Source of the DNA: an uncultured Sphingomonas sp.
Lineage (GTDB): Bacteria > Pseudomonadota > Alphaproteobacteria > Sphingomonadales > Sphingomonadaceae
DNA length: 64,000 nt
Assembly (NCBI RefSeq): GCF_913062585.1
Contig: NZ_CAJXWX010000011.1
Coordinates: forward strand, 50,758-114,757
Direction: 5' to 3'
Shown here: positions 47,297 through 55,031 of the stretch, one piece after another
How the letters are laid out: each line of letters begins with the position of its first letter
Position numbering within the stretch: the stretch's first letter is position 1
The notes under the pieces: generated by a model
Seen by the model: the letters and a program-made list of their open reading frames with translations, nothing else
Database searches by the model: none
What the model was told of the DNA's origin: nothing
Made by a program: the position numbers and the translations under genes

Positions 47297-47773
47297 CTAC
47301 GCGAGCGGCGAACCTTTTTCGCATGCGGCCAAGGCGTCTCGGGCCAGCCCGTCGAGCCAGTCGTCGCCTGAGGGTTCTGTCCAAGGTTTGAGATAGTCGA
47401 TGAGTCTGGGGTCCGCGATCAGCGTTGCGGCCTCGAATACGGGCATGGGGACGGAATCGCCGGCTAGCGCGCTTTGCACCAAGGGCAGTGCCAGTTCCCG
47501 ATCACGATTTGCCAAACCAACCAAGGCCTCTGCTCTTACGACATCGTTCTCGTCCCGCGCCGCAGAGAGCAACGCTTCGCGAATCTCAGGCGTATCGGCA
47601 TCTTGCAATGCCACAAGCAGCGTTGCCCAATCGCGGTTGGAAACGTCCTGATCCCGCATCATGGCAATTAGCCGCTGCATATTCTCGTCGGCAAAAGTCG
47701 AGCCGACTAACGGCAATTCCTCAGCGATAATTGCCTTTAAGAAGGGTGAGGCAGGCTCATATCCGTCCGTCAT
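47297..47773 (-). CDS. HEAT-repeat-like protein of unknown function
   Basis: A 158-residue all-helical protein. Pairs of helices with HEAT-type spacing are seen (QRLIAMMRDQDVSNRDWATL, PEIREALLSAARDENDVVRA, EALVGLANRDRELALPLVQS). No signal peptide or membrane segment. Codon use is visibly less GC-rich than in neighbouring genes (many A/T third positions such as ATT, TTA, GAA), which suggests recent arrival. Proteins of this type are sometimes immunity or scaffold proteins next to toxins; no toxin is seen here. Confidence 0.8.
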   Translation of the reverse strand: MTDGYEPASPFLKAIIAEELPLVGSTFADENMQRLIAMMRDQDVSNRDWATLLVALQDADTPEIREALLSAARDENDVVRAEALVGLANRDRELALPLVQSALAGDSVPMPVFEAATLIADPRLIDYLKPWTEPSGDDWLDGLARDALAACEKGSPLA

Positions 47774-47809
47774 GCCGCTTAAATATCATGGCTTCGTAAG
47801 GGGCGCTAA

Positions 47810-49075
47810 TTATCCGAACCGTCCCAACTCGAACGGCTTCAACTGCCCGGCCATGGCATTCCCACTCAGCATCGCCGCCACCAATTCTCCCGTGATTGGC
47901 GCAAGCGTCAGGCCCAGGTGATTGTGCCCGAAGGCGTAGGACAGCCCCGTAGCGCCCGGCACCCGCCCGATCGCAGGCAGATAATCGGGCAGGGTCGGCC
48001 GTGCGCCCATCCAGGGTCTGGCGTCCTCGCCGATCGGCAGGCCGAGCGCGGCGATGTGGTGGCGCAGGCGGTTCCACTTGGCGGGGTCGGGCTTGGCTTC
48101 GGCGCGGGCGAACTCCACGATGCTGGCGGCGCGCATGCCCCCGGCGAAGCGGGTGACGATCATCGAACGGTCCTCGAATACCACCGGGGGCAGGTCGGCG
48201 GGCCAGTCGACCTCCGGGCCGGTCTGAAGGTGATAGCCGCGCTCCGCGATGATCGGGGCCTTCACGCCGAAGGGGCGGAGCAGCGCCGCACTCGCCACGC
48301 CTGCGGTCACGACGACCTGATCGGCGGATAGTCGGCGGCCGTCGACCAGGCGAACCTCGCCGTCACCGACCGTTTCGACATGGGCAACGATGCGGGTGCC
48401 GCCGTCCGCCACAAAGCGCGCGGTCGCGGTTTCGGCTAGTCGCGTCGGGTCGGCGATCTGGCCGCTGCCCTCGAAGCGGATGCCGCCTGCGATGGGGCTG
48501 CGGATACGGGCGCGCCAGTCGCCCAGTTCGGCCTCGGTCAGCGGGCGGAAACGCGCGGTGCCGGTGTCGGCTGCCTGCCAGCTTGCCAGTCCGCGCGCGG
48601 CGCTCTTGGGCGTTTCCCACAGCACGACATGGCCATGCGGGCGGAGCAATTCGGGCGCACCGAGCGCGGCGACGTGCCGCTGCCACGCGGGCATGGCCTG
48701 GGCGAGCAACCCCGCCAGCGCCTGATGCGCGCGCTCGTAGTTGGCGGGCCGCGCCGCCTTCAGCAAACGCAGCGAGAAGGGCAGCCAGGTCGCGATCTCA
48801 CGCGGGGGCAGGGCCAGCGCGCCGCCGCGCCAGAACAGCCGCTTGGCAAAGCCGCGCACCATCGCGGGCGAGGCGATCGGCTCGGCCTGTTCGGTCGCGA
48901 TATGGCCCGCATTGCCCCAGGAGGCGGCACGCGGGGTCTCCTCCCCCTCGATCAACGTCACCGCCCAGCCGGTGCGTTGCAGGGCAAGCGCGGTGGTGGT
49001 GCCGATGACGCCGCCGCCGACGACGATTGCGCTGCGACGGTCCGAGGCTGAAGGACTATTTTCCGGCTTGGGCAT
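47810..49075 (-). CDS. D-amino-acid (likely D-hydroxyproline) dehydrogenase
   Basis: A FAD-dependent oxidoreductase of the DadA/D-hydroxyproline dehydrogenase family, about 421 residues. The FAD motif is AIVVGGGVIGTTTALALQRT, then EGEETPRAASWGNAGHIATE. The C-terminus has DYLPAIGRVPGATGLSYAFG and HNHLGLTLAPITGELVAA, typical of this family. It is divergent from the 4-hydroxyproline epimerase with 45 bases between starts, so it probably oxidises cis-4-hydroxy-D-proline to pyrroline-4-hydroxy-2-carboxylate. The ATG at 49075 is preferred over 49087 because the latter touches the operator-like site at 49089. Confidence 0.88.
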   Translation of the reverse strand: MPKPENSPSASDRRSAIVVGGGVIGTTTALALQRTGWAVTLIEGEETPRAASWGNAGHIATEQAEPIASPAMVRGFAKRLFWRGGALALPPREIATWLPFSLRLLKAARPANYERAHQALAGLLAQAMPAWQRHVAALGAPELLRPHGHVVLWETPKSAARGLASWQAADTGTARFRPLTEAELGDWRARIRSPIAGGIRFEGSGQIADPTRLAETATARFVADGGTRIVAHVETVGDGEVRLVDGRRLSADQVVVTAGVASAALLRPFGVKAPIIAERGYHLQTGPEVDWPADLPPVVFEDRSMIVTRFAGGMRAASIVEFARAEAKPDPAKWNRLRHHIAALGLPIGEDARPWMGARPTLPDYLPAIGRVPGATGLSYAFGHNHLGLTLAPITGELVAAMLSGNAMAGQLKPFELGRFG

Positions 49076-49088
49076 GACGCCGGTCATA

Positions 49089-49098
49089 TCGTATACGG
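49089..49098. promoter_or_regulatory. GntR-type operator candidate, copy 1
   Basis: TCGTATACGG (within ATATCGTATACGGATTTT) lies between the divergent dehydrogenase and hydroxyproline epimerase genes. The core CGTATACG is palindromic and fits the GT-N-AC pattern of GntR-family operators. The same ten bases stand upstream of the peptidase gene at 51471. Confidence 0.65.
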
Positions 49099-49120
49099 AT
49101 TTTACAGCAAGGGAATCCCG

Positions 49121-50134
49121 ATGACGTCACCCACGATCCGCCATACCTTTTTCTGCATCGACGGCCACACCGCGGGCAATCCCGTCCGTCTCGTCGCGGG
49201 CGGCGCGCCGCTGTTGCGCGGGTCCAGCATGGCCGAGCGGCGGCTGGATTTCCTGGAGCGGTTCGACTGGATCCGCACCGGCCTGTGCTTCGAGCCGCGC
49301 GGGCACGACATGATGTCGGGCGGCTTCCTCTATCCGCCCTGCGAGCCGGACAGCGACGCCGCGATCCTGTTTATCGAGACCAGCGGCTGCCTGCCCATGT
49401 GCGGGCATGGCACGATCGGCATGATCACCTTCGGCCTGGAAAACGGCCTCATCACCCCGCGCGAGCCCGGCAAGCTGAAGGTCGAGGTGCCCGCCGGCAC
49501 CATCCATATCGAATATGAGAAGCAAGGCGCGAAGGTCACCGCCGTCCGCATCCGCAACGTGCCCGCCTATCTGGCCGCCGAGGGCATTCACATCGACGTG
49601 CCGGGCTTCGGCCCGCTGACGCTGGATGTCGCTTATGGCGGCAATTACTACGCCATCGTCGAGCCGCAGGGCGCCTATACCGGGCTGGACGATCTGGGCG
49701 CGTCGAGGCTGGTCGAACTCAGCCGCATGATCCGCGAACTGGTGCGCGAAAAGTTCGAGCCGGTCCATCCGCTCGAACCCTCGATCCGGGGGGTCAGCCA
49801 TGTGCTCTGGGCGGACAAGCCGTCGGCCGAGGACGCCGATGGGCGCAACGCGGTCTTTTATGGTGAGCGGGCGATCGACCGGTCTCCGTGCGGCACCGGC
49901 ACCTCGGCGCGGCTGGCGCATCTGGCGGCCAAGGGGCGGTTGAGCGTCGGCGACCGCTTCGTTCATGAAAGCTATATCCGCAGCCGCTTTATCGGCCGGG
50001 TCGAGGAAGCGACGGAGCTGGGCGGACAGGCGGCGATCGTGCCGTCGATCCAGGGCTCGGCGATCGCGACCGGCTACAACACGATCTGGATCGACCGAGA
50101 GGACCCGTTCTGGGCCGGGTTCACCGTGGTGTGA
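49121..50134 (+). CDS. 4-hydroxyproline 2-epimerase
   Basis: Cofactor-free epimerase of the proline racemase family that turns trans-4-hydroxy-L-proline into cis-4-hydroxy-D-proline. The 337-residue product starts RHTFFCIDGHTAGNPVRLVA. The two catalytic cysteines are Cys94 (LPMCGHGTIG) and Cys257 (SPCGTGTSARLA); two active Cys argue for racemase/epimerase and against the dehydratase subgroup, where one is replaced. AAGGGAAT precedes the ATG. The divergent dehydrogenase is the next step of the pathway. Deaminase and dehydrogenase genes for the final steps are not in the window. Confidence 0.93.
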   Translation: MTSPTIRHTFFCIDGHTAGNPVRLVAGGAPLLRGSSMAERRLDFLERFDWIRTGLCFEPRGHDMMSGGFLYPPCEPDSDAAILFIETSGCLPMCGHGTIGMITFGLENGLITPREPGKLKVEVPAGTIHIEYEKQGAKVTAVRIRNVPAYLAAEGIHIDVPGFGPLTLDVAYGGNYYAIVEPQGAYTGLDDLGASRLVELSRMIRELVREKFEPVHPLEPSIRGVSHVLWADKPSAEDADGRNAVFYGERAIDRSPCGTGTSARLAHLAAKGRLSVGDRFVHESYIRSRFIGRVEEATELGGQAAIVPSIQGSAIATGYNTIWIDREDPFWAGFTVV

Positions 50135-50143
50135 CCTTCGATC

Positions 50144-50246
50144 CAGCCCTGCGGAGGCCGGGGTCCAGTTGCGGCACCCTCTGAAGGGCACCGCGTCGCG
50201 TGCCACAGGCGTGGTGGCAACTGGACCCCGGCCTTCGCCGGGGAGG
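50144..50246. repeat. Intergenic repeat family D, copy 2
   Basis: AGCCCTGCGGAGGCCGGGGT (then CCAGTTGC) on the left and GGCAACTGGACCCCGGCCTT (then CGCCGGGGA) on the right, inverted to each other. It lies between the convergent epimerase and peptidase genes. Confidence 0.85.
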
Positions 50247-50258
50247 TTGCCGGTAGGT

Positions 50259-51455
50259 TCAACCCAGATCGTCGATCGCAGGCTGCGGCTCGGTGAACCA
50301 GGCCGCGCCCGTCTCGGTCACATAGAAGTGATCCTCGAGCCGTACGCCGAAGCGGTCGGGTACCACGATCATCGGCTCGTTGGAAAAGCACATGCCCGGC
50401 GTCAGCGGCGTTTTGTCGCCGCGCACCAGATAGGCGGGCTCGTGGATCGACAGGCCGATGCCATGGCCGGTCCGGTGCGGCAGCCCCGGCAGGCGATAGT
50501 CGGGGCCCAGCCCTGCGCGCTCCAGCACGGCGCGGGCGGCGTAATCGACCGCTTCGCACGGTTCGCCCGGCCGGACGGCGGCGAAGGCGGCGGCTTGGGC
50601 TTCCTTCTCGATGTCCCAGATGCGGCGGACCTCGTCACCGACCTCGCCGAACGCATAGGTCCGGGTGATGTCGCTGTGATAGCCGTCGATCAGCGTGCCG
50701 GTATCGACCAGCACCACGTCGCCGTCGCGCAGTACATCGTCCTGCGGCAGGCCATGGGGGAAGGCCGTCGACCTGCCGAACTGCACCGCGCAGAAATAAT
50801 TGCCGATGGATGCGCCCAGTGCCCGGTGCGCCTGGTCGATGAAGCGGATCACCTCGGACGCGCGAATGCCTTCGTGCAGGATGCGGGCGGCGCGGCGATG
50901 GACCTCCAGCGTCATGTCCATCGCCTGTTGCATCAGCGCGATCTCGGCGGGCGACTTGATCGAACGACAGCCATCGACCACGGGCGCACCGCTGACCAAC
51001 GTCACGCCCGGCGCGGCCTGGCGGATGCGGTCGACGAACAGGAACGCCAGCGCCGGGTCGATGGCGAGCGTCTTCGCCGCGCCCAGGGCATCCGCGACCA
51101 GCGCGGAGGGGCTTTCATCCTCTTCCCACAGGCGGATGTCGGTGGCGGGGATGGACAGGCTGGCCTCGAACGATCCCAGCTCGAAGGCCGGGCAGATAAA
51201 GATCGGATCGCCGCTGACCGGCAGCAGCATCGCGACCAGCCGCTCGGTCGCGCCCCAGGCGACGCCGGTGAAATAGCGCAGGCTCGCGCCCGCGCCGATC
51301 AGGATCGCGTCGGCCCCCATCTGGCCCATCAATTCGCGCGCGCGGTCCATGCGGCGGGCGCGTTCCTCGGCGGTGATGACGGGGGCGGGGTTCGCCCAGA
51401 GCGACAGGCTCGCCAGTTCGCGCTCCGCCGTCGATCCGCCGATCATCCCTGCCAT
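50259..51455 (-). CDS. M24 family metallopeptidase (Xaa-Pro peptidase type)
   Basis: A 398-residue creatinase/aminopeptidase-P-like enzyme that cleaves bonds beside proline. An N-terminal creatinase-like domain (residues 30-165) precedes the pita-bread domain. The dinuclear metal ligands are visible: Asp in VLVDTGTLIDG, Asp in YHSDITRTYAF, His in RTGHGIGLSIHE, Glu in CFSNEPMIVV and Glu in VRLEDHFYV. It shares the operator-like site TCGTATACGG with the hydroxyproline genes, so it may release hydroxyproline from peptides. No signal peptide, so it acts on imported dipeptides. Confidence 0.92.
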   Translation of the reverse strand: MAGMIGGSTAERELASLSLWANPAPVITAEERARRMDRARELMGQMGADAILIGAGASLRYFTGVAWGATERLVAMLLPVSGDPIFICPAFELGSFEASLSIPATDIRLWEEDESPSALVADALGAAKTLAIDPALAFLFVDRIRQAAPGVTLVSGAPVVDGCRSIKSPAEIALMQQAMDMTLEVHRRAARILHEGIRASEVIRFIDQAHRALGASIGNYFCAVQFGRSTAFPHGLPQDDVLRDGDVVLVDTGTLIDGYHSDITRTYAFGEVGDEVRRIWDIEKEAQAAAFAAVRPGEPCEAVDYAARAVLERAGLGPDYRLPGLPHRTGHGIGLSIHEPAYLVRGDKTPLTPGMCFSNEPMIVVPDRFGVRLEDHFYVTETGAAWFTEPQPAIDDLG

Positions 51456-51470
51456 CTCACTTGCTCCATT

Positions 51471-51480
51471 TCGTATACGG
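51471..51480. promoter_or_regulatory. GntR-type operator candidate, copy 2
   Basis: TCGTATACGG, 16 bases before the peptidase start, identical to the site at 49089. The shared site points to one regulator for the hydroxyproline set; its gene is not in the window. Confidence 0.6.
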
Positions 51481-51507
51481 TCGGAGCCTCTAGCGCGGTT
51501 GGCCGCC

Positions 51508-54500
51508 TCACGCCACCCGGCGCAGGCGATAGCCGTCGGGCCCTTGCGCCACGTAACCCAGCCGCACCGCGCCTGTTAGCGCGGCGACGACCGCGCGCTC
51601 GACCTGGCGGCCTTGCGCGAAATGCTGGGCGATAGCGGTTGCCGTCAATGCGCGATCGGTGGCCAGCAGCGCGAAGATGCTGGCGATCCGTCCGCCCAGA
51701 TCGCGGGGGAATTGGGGCTTGGCGCCGGCGGGCTCGGCCAGCGGCAGCGCGCGTTCGGTCGGGGCGAGCGGCGTCGCGCCCGCGCGGCGGCTCTGGAAAT
51801 CGGGGCGGAGCCACTGGACCCGGCCGCCGCGTTCCTCGGCCCGGCGCTGGGCGTTGAGCACGACCAGCCGCTCGACCATCGCCGGCGCGGCGAGCCCCGC
51901 GGGCCAACCATAGGCGGCGATGACGGCGGCATCGATCTGGTCATGCAACCGCGCGATCAGGTCGACCGATCCGGCCCGGCGCAAGTCTTCCTCTTCGTCG
52001 GACAAGGCTGTGCCGGTCATGAGCTTGGCGCGCAGATTGTAGAGGCCGGTGAGGGTCAGGTCGGGCACCTCGGCCAGGATGCGCTTGCGGGTGGCGTCGA
52101 GTTCCTCCGCCAGGTCGGCGATGGCCGCCCGTATTGTTTCATCCATCTCCGGGAATGGGAAGGGATCGAAACTCGTCGTCTTCACGTAAACGGCGGGCTG
52201 GTCATAAACGCCGAGCATCCCGGCATTGGCCAGATACCAAGCCTCGTGCACCGAGGAATGGAGAACGCCCAGTATCCAGGCGTCGGATGCGGCGATGCAG
52301 ATCAGCTTGTTATCGGGCAGCGTAGCGGCATCCAGGAACTGGAACAGCCGATGCTTGGCCGTCTCCACCGTCGCAATGTAGCGTGACAGGCCCTCCAGCG
52401 CCGGGCGCAATTCGCGGCGTGGTTCGCCGAACAGCCACCATTGGTTGCGGTAGGTGGCGCGGGCGTTGCCGTCCCGCTCGGGCTTCACGCTGCGCAGCAA
52501 ATGGCCATAGACTTCGGGAAAGCGCTGCCGCACCTCGGCTTCGGACAGGCCCAGCAGGTCGATGACCATCGCCCCACGCGTCCGGGCGGTCAGATCGCGG
52601 CCATGGCAATAGGGGCGGATATGCATCTCCAGCCCTTCGCGACGCCCCAGCCCGAGCAATTCTGCCTCCGCCGGTGACACGATGAAACCCGCGCCGTGCA
52701 GCGACACGCCGCGCGAACAGAGCCACGCATTGGCCAGCAGGTGCTGGGCGCTTCCGACATTCGCCCCCACCGACAGATCGGCATTGATCCGCCCGACCGT
52801 CTCGATGAACCGGATCGCAGGCGTGTCGCTATCCAGCCCGTTCTCCCCCGCGATCCGCAGACGGCGCCCCTCGACCTTGCCGCGCCCGACTACGGTCATC
52901 GCGATCCGCACCATCGCGGCGTCGGGTGTCGCCTTGGTCCAGGGATGATCGGGGATCGCCAGCAGGATGGACAGCGGCACAGGGCTCTCGATCGCGCGTG
53001 CGATGACGCGGCGGCCAAAGGTCTGGGTGATCGAATTGGTCGTCACGAAACCGAACCGGATCAACGGCGAGCCTTTGACCGCCAAAGCCTGCGCCGCCCG
53101 GTCCCACCAATAGAGGACATAGTCGGCGGCGCGCGGCATCTTGGGGTAGGCGCGCCACAGTGCCTCGGCCATGCCCTCGGGAAGCCGTCCGCGCAGGTCC
53201 TTGCCGCCGATAAAGGGCGGGTTGCCGACGATGAACTCCACCTCGGGCCAGGATGCCTTCGTGCCCGAGGGGGTGAGCAGCGCGTCCTGCGTCACGATCG
53301 ACTGGACATCCTCCAGCACCGGGTCGGACACCTGCCCGCCATTGCGCAGCTGCCACCGGATATAGCCCAGCCACAGCACCAGCTGCGCGATGGCGGCGGC
53401 GCGGGCATTGACCTCGATCCCGTGGAAATTGCGCGGATGCACCGTCTCGGTATCGAAGTGCAGGATCTCCTCGCCAGACAGCTCGGCCAGTACCTCCAGT
53501 ACCTCACCCTCCAGCCGCTTCATCAGCTCCAGCGTGACATAGAGGAAATTGCCGGTGCCGCAGGCGGGGTCGAGCACGCGCGTCGTGGCCAGCCGGTGGT
53601 GGAAGTCGCGCACCCGCTGCACGGCGGCGCGGGGATTGCCGGGGCGCTCGGCCTCGACCGCGCTCAGTACCTGCGCCCAGGCGTCGCGCAGCGGCTCCAT
53701 GACGGTCGCCGTCACCAGTCGCTCGACATAGGCACGCGGCGTGTAATGCGCGCCCAGCCGCCGCCGCTGATCGGGGTCGAGCGCCTGTTCGAGCAGCGTG
53801 CCGAAAATCGCGGGCTCGACATCGCGCCAGTCGCGCCGAGCAGCGGCGAGCAGCTCGCCGATTTCCTCGCGATTGAGCGGCAGGGCGTCGGCGGTATGGA
53901 ACAGCCCGCCATTGAACCGCCGCACCGCACAGCGCAGCACGTTTGCCTCGCCACCCCGATCCATCGAATGCCACAGATCCTCGATCCACGGCACAAAGGC
54001 ATCGGGCCGCTCGCGCGCATCCGACAACAGCGTGACGAACCCCCCGGCGGGCAGCAGCCCGCTATGCTCGGCGAACATGGTGAACAGGCAGCGCATCAGG
54101 AACAGCGCGACGCCCTCCGCATCATGGCCGCGCTCCTCCAGCAATTTGGAGATGCTAGCGAGGCGCGCCGCCACGTCGCGGGTGACGGCGGCGGCATGGC
54201 GGGTGGGATCGAGCGAGAGCGGTGCTTCCCAGATTGCTGCGAGGCGCTGGCGTACTTCTTCACGGCGCAGATCGTCCAGCGTGATGCGGAACCGGGCGCG
54301 GTCGGGGAATTGCTTGTAATGTTTCCCCTGGCCGGAAAAGTCGGCGAACAGCTCGATCACCCGGCCGACATCGACCACGATCAGGAAGGGCGGCCAGCCA
54401 TGCTCTACCGGCAGGGCGCGGGCATATTGCTCGGCCTGTTCGCGCGCGCGGCGCATCAGGATATCCCATTGCCGCGACCGGGGTGCGGCGCCGGGCTCGT

Positions 54501-54828
54501 CGGGAAGCAGGCCGGGTAGCATCGGCCCTGCGGCGGCCAGCGATTTCGCGCCGAGCCCTTCGCGGCTCTGCTTGGCCTCCAGTACGAAACAGCCGCGCTT
54601 GTAGAGGTCGATCCGCCCGCGCCGGTCCTCCTCTTCGCCCGGTAGAACGACCGCGCGCTCGAAGACATAGTCGTTGCGGTTGCTGGTTGCGTGGGCGGGA
54701 TCGGGCGGGGCGACGCCGATGATCGCGCACAGCTCGGTCAGGAACAGCGCATAATTGGCGCGCTCGGCCCCGCCTTCGCATGCCTGCCAGCGTCCGATGA
54801 ACGCCTCGATCGCCGCCGGGCTCGCCAT
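51508..54828 (-). CDS. MmeI-like single-chain restriction-modification enzyme (type IIL/IIG)
   Basis: A 1106-residue protein joining nuclease, methyltransferase and specificity functions. The N-terminal PD-(D/E)xK nuclease site is Asp74 (GRIDLY) with Glu84-Ala-Lys86 (VLEAKQS). A helical spacer with LGAHYTPRAYVERLV leads to the adenine methyltransferase with SAM motif DPACGTGNF at 420-428 and catalytic motif NPPF at 536-539. A target-recognition region follows (WLCSRGVSLHGAGFIVSP) and the MmeI C-terminal block with RAEERGGRVQWLRPDFQ near 1000. The last 80 residues (ATDRALTATAIAQHFAQGRQ, then VERAVVAALTGAVRLGYVAQ) look like a winged helix beyond the usual end. There is no separate methyltransferase or specificity gene. 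A BREX PglX is an alternative but the MmeI-type N-terminus argues against it. Confidence 0.9.
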   Translation of the reverse strand: MASPAAIEAFIGRWQACEGGAERANYALFLTELCAIIGVAPPDPAHATSNRNDYVFERAVVLPGEEEDRRGRIDLYKRGCFVLEAKQSREGLGAKSLAAAGPMLPGLLPDEPGAAPRSRQWDILMRRAREQAEQYARALPVEHGWPPFLIVVDVGRVIELFADFSGQGKHYKQFPDRARFRITLDDLRREEVRQRLAAIWEAPLSLDPTRHAAAVTRDVAARLASISKLLEERGHDAEGVALFLMRCLFTMFAEHSGLLPAGGFVTLLSDARERPDAFVPWIEDLWHSMDRGGEANVLRCAVRRFNGGLFHTADALPLNREEIGELLAAARRDWRDVEPAIFGTLLEQALDPDQRRRLGAHYTPRAYVERLVTATVMEPLRDAWAQVLSAVEAERPGNPRAAVQRVRDFHHRLATTRVLDPACGTGNFLYVTLELMKRLEGEVLEVLAELSGEEILHFDTETVHPRNFHGIEVNARAAAIAQLVLWLGYIRWQLRNGGQVSDPVLEDVQSIVTQDALLTPSGTKASWPEVEFIVGNPPFIGGKDLRGRLPEGMAEALWRAYPKMPRAADYVLYWWDRAAQALAVKGSPLIRFGFVTTNSITQTFGRRVIARAIESPVPLSILLAIPDHPWTKATPDAAMVRIAMTVVGRGKVEGRRLRIAGENGLDSDTPAIRFIETVGRINADLSVGANVGSAQHLLANAWLCSRGVSLHGAGFIVSPAEAELLGLGRREGLEMHIRPYCHGRDLTARTRGAMVIDLLGLSEAEVRQRFPEVYGHLLRSVKPERDGNARATYRNQWWLFGEPRRELRPALEGLSRYIATVETAKHRLFQFLDAATLPDNKLICIAASDAWILGVLHSSVHEAWYLANAGMLGVYDQPAVYVKTTSFDPFPFPEMDETIRAAIADLAEELDATRKRILAEVPDLTLTGLYNLRAKLMTGTALSDEEEDLRRAGSVDLIARLHDQIDAAVIAAYGWPAGLAAPAMVERLVVLNAQRRAEERGGRVQWLRPDFQSRRAGATPLAPTERALPLAEPAGAKPQFPRDLGGRIASIFALLATDRALTATAIAQHFAQGRQVERAVVAALTGAVRLGYVAQGPDGYRLRRVA

Positions 54829-54835
54829 AAGTTGA

Positions 54836-54867
54836 AATCCTCCCGATGGGGATCATCGGGAGGATTT
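54836..54867. promoter_or_regulatory. Inverted repeat just upstream of the MmeI-like gene
   Basis: GAAATCCTCCCGAT and ATCGGGAGGATTTC are perfect 14-base inverted copies separated by 4 bases, 8 bases before the start of the restriction-modification gene. In the transcript this would form a strong hairpin at or near the ribosome site, or it may bind a control protein. Confidence 0.6.
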
Positions 54868-54917
54868 CGATTGGTCAAAGCGAAGTTGCGGTCGTTTCTG
54901 CTCAGTCTCCCCATCTC

Positions 54918-54999
54918 CGTTCCGCCTGAGCGAAGTCGAAGGCCAAGGGAATCCGGAAACCGCCGGGCGTGCGCTTCGACTTCGCTCAGCGTGAACGGC
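54918..54999. repeat. Intergenic repeat family B, inverted pair
   Basis: CCGTTCCGCCTGAGCGAAGT (then CGAAGGCCA) and GTGCGCTTCGACTTCGCTCA (then GCGTGAACGG). It lies between the S10 peptidase stop and the start of the MmeI-like gene upstream. The rest of the 203-base gap includes a short hairpin (AATCCTCCCGAT ... ATCGGGAGGATT) at 54836-54867. Confidence 0.8.
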
Positions 55000-55031
55000 T
55001 GTGGGGAATTAGTCCGATGCGGAGAGGGAAG

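Noticed and set aside
51508..54828. BREX PglX-type methyltransferase
   Set aside because: The N-terminus has a PD-(D/E)xK nuclease site and the C-terminus an MmeI-type block, and no other BREX genes are adjacent.
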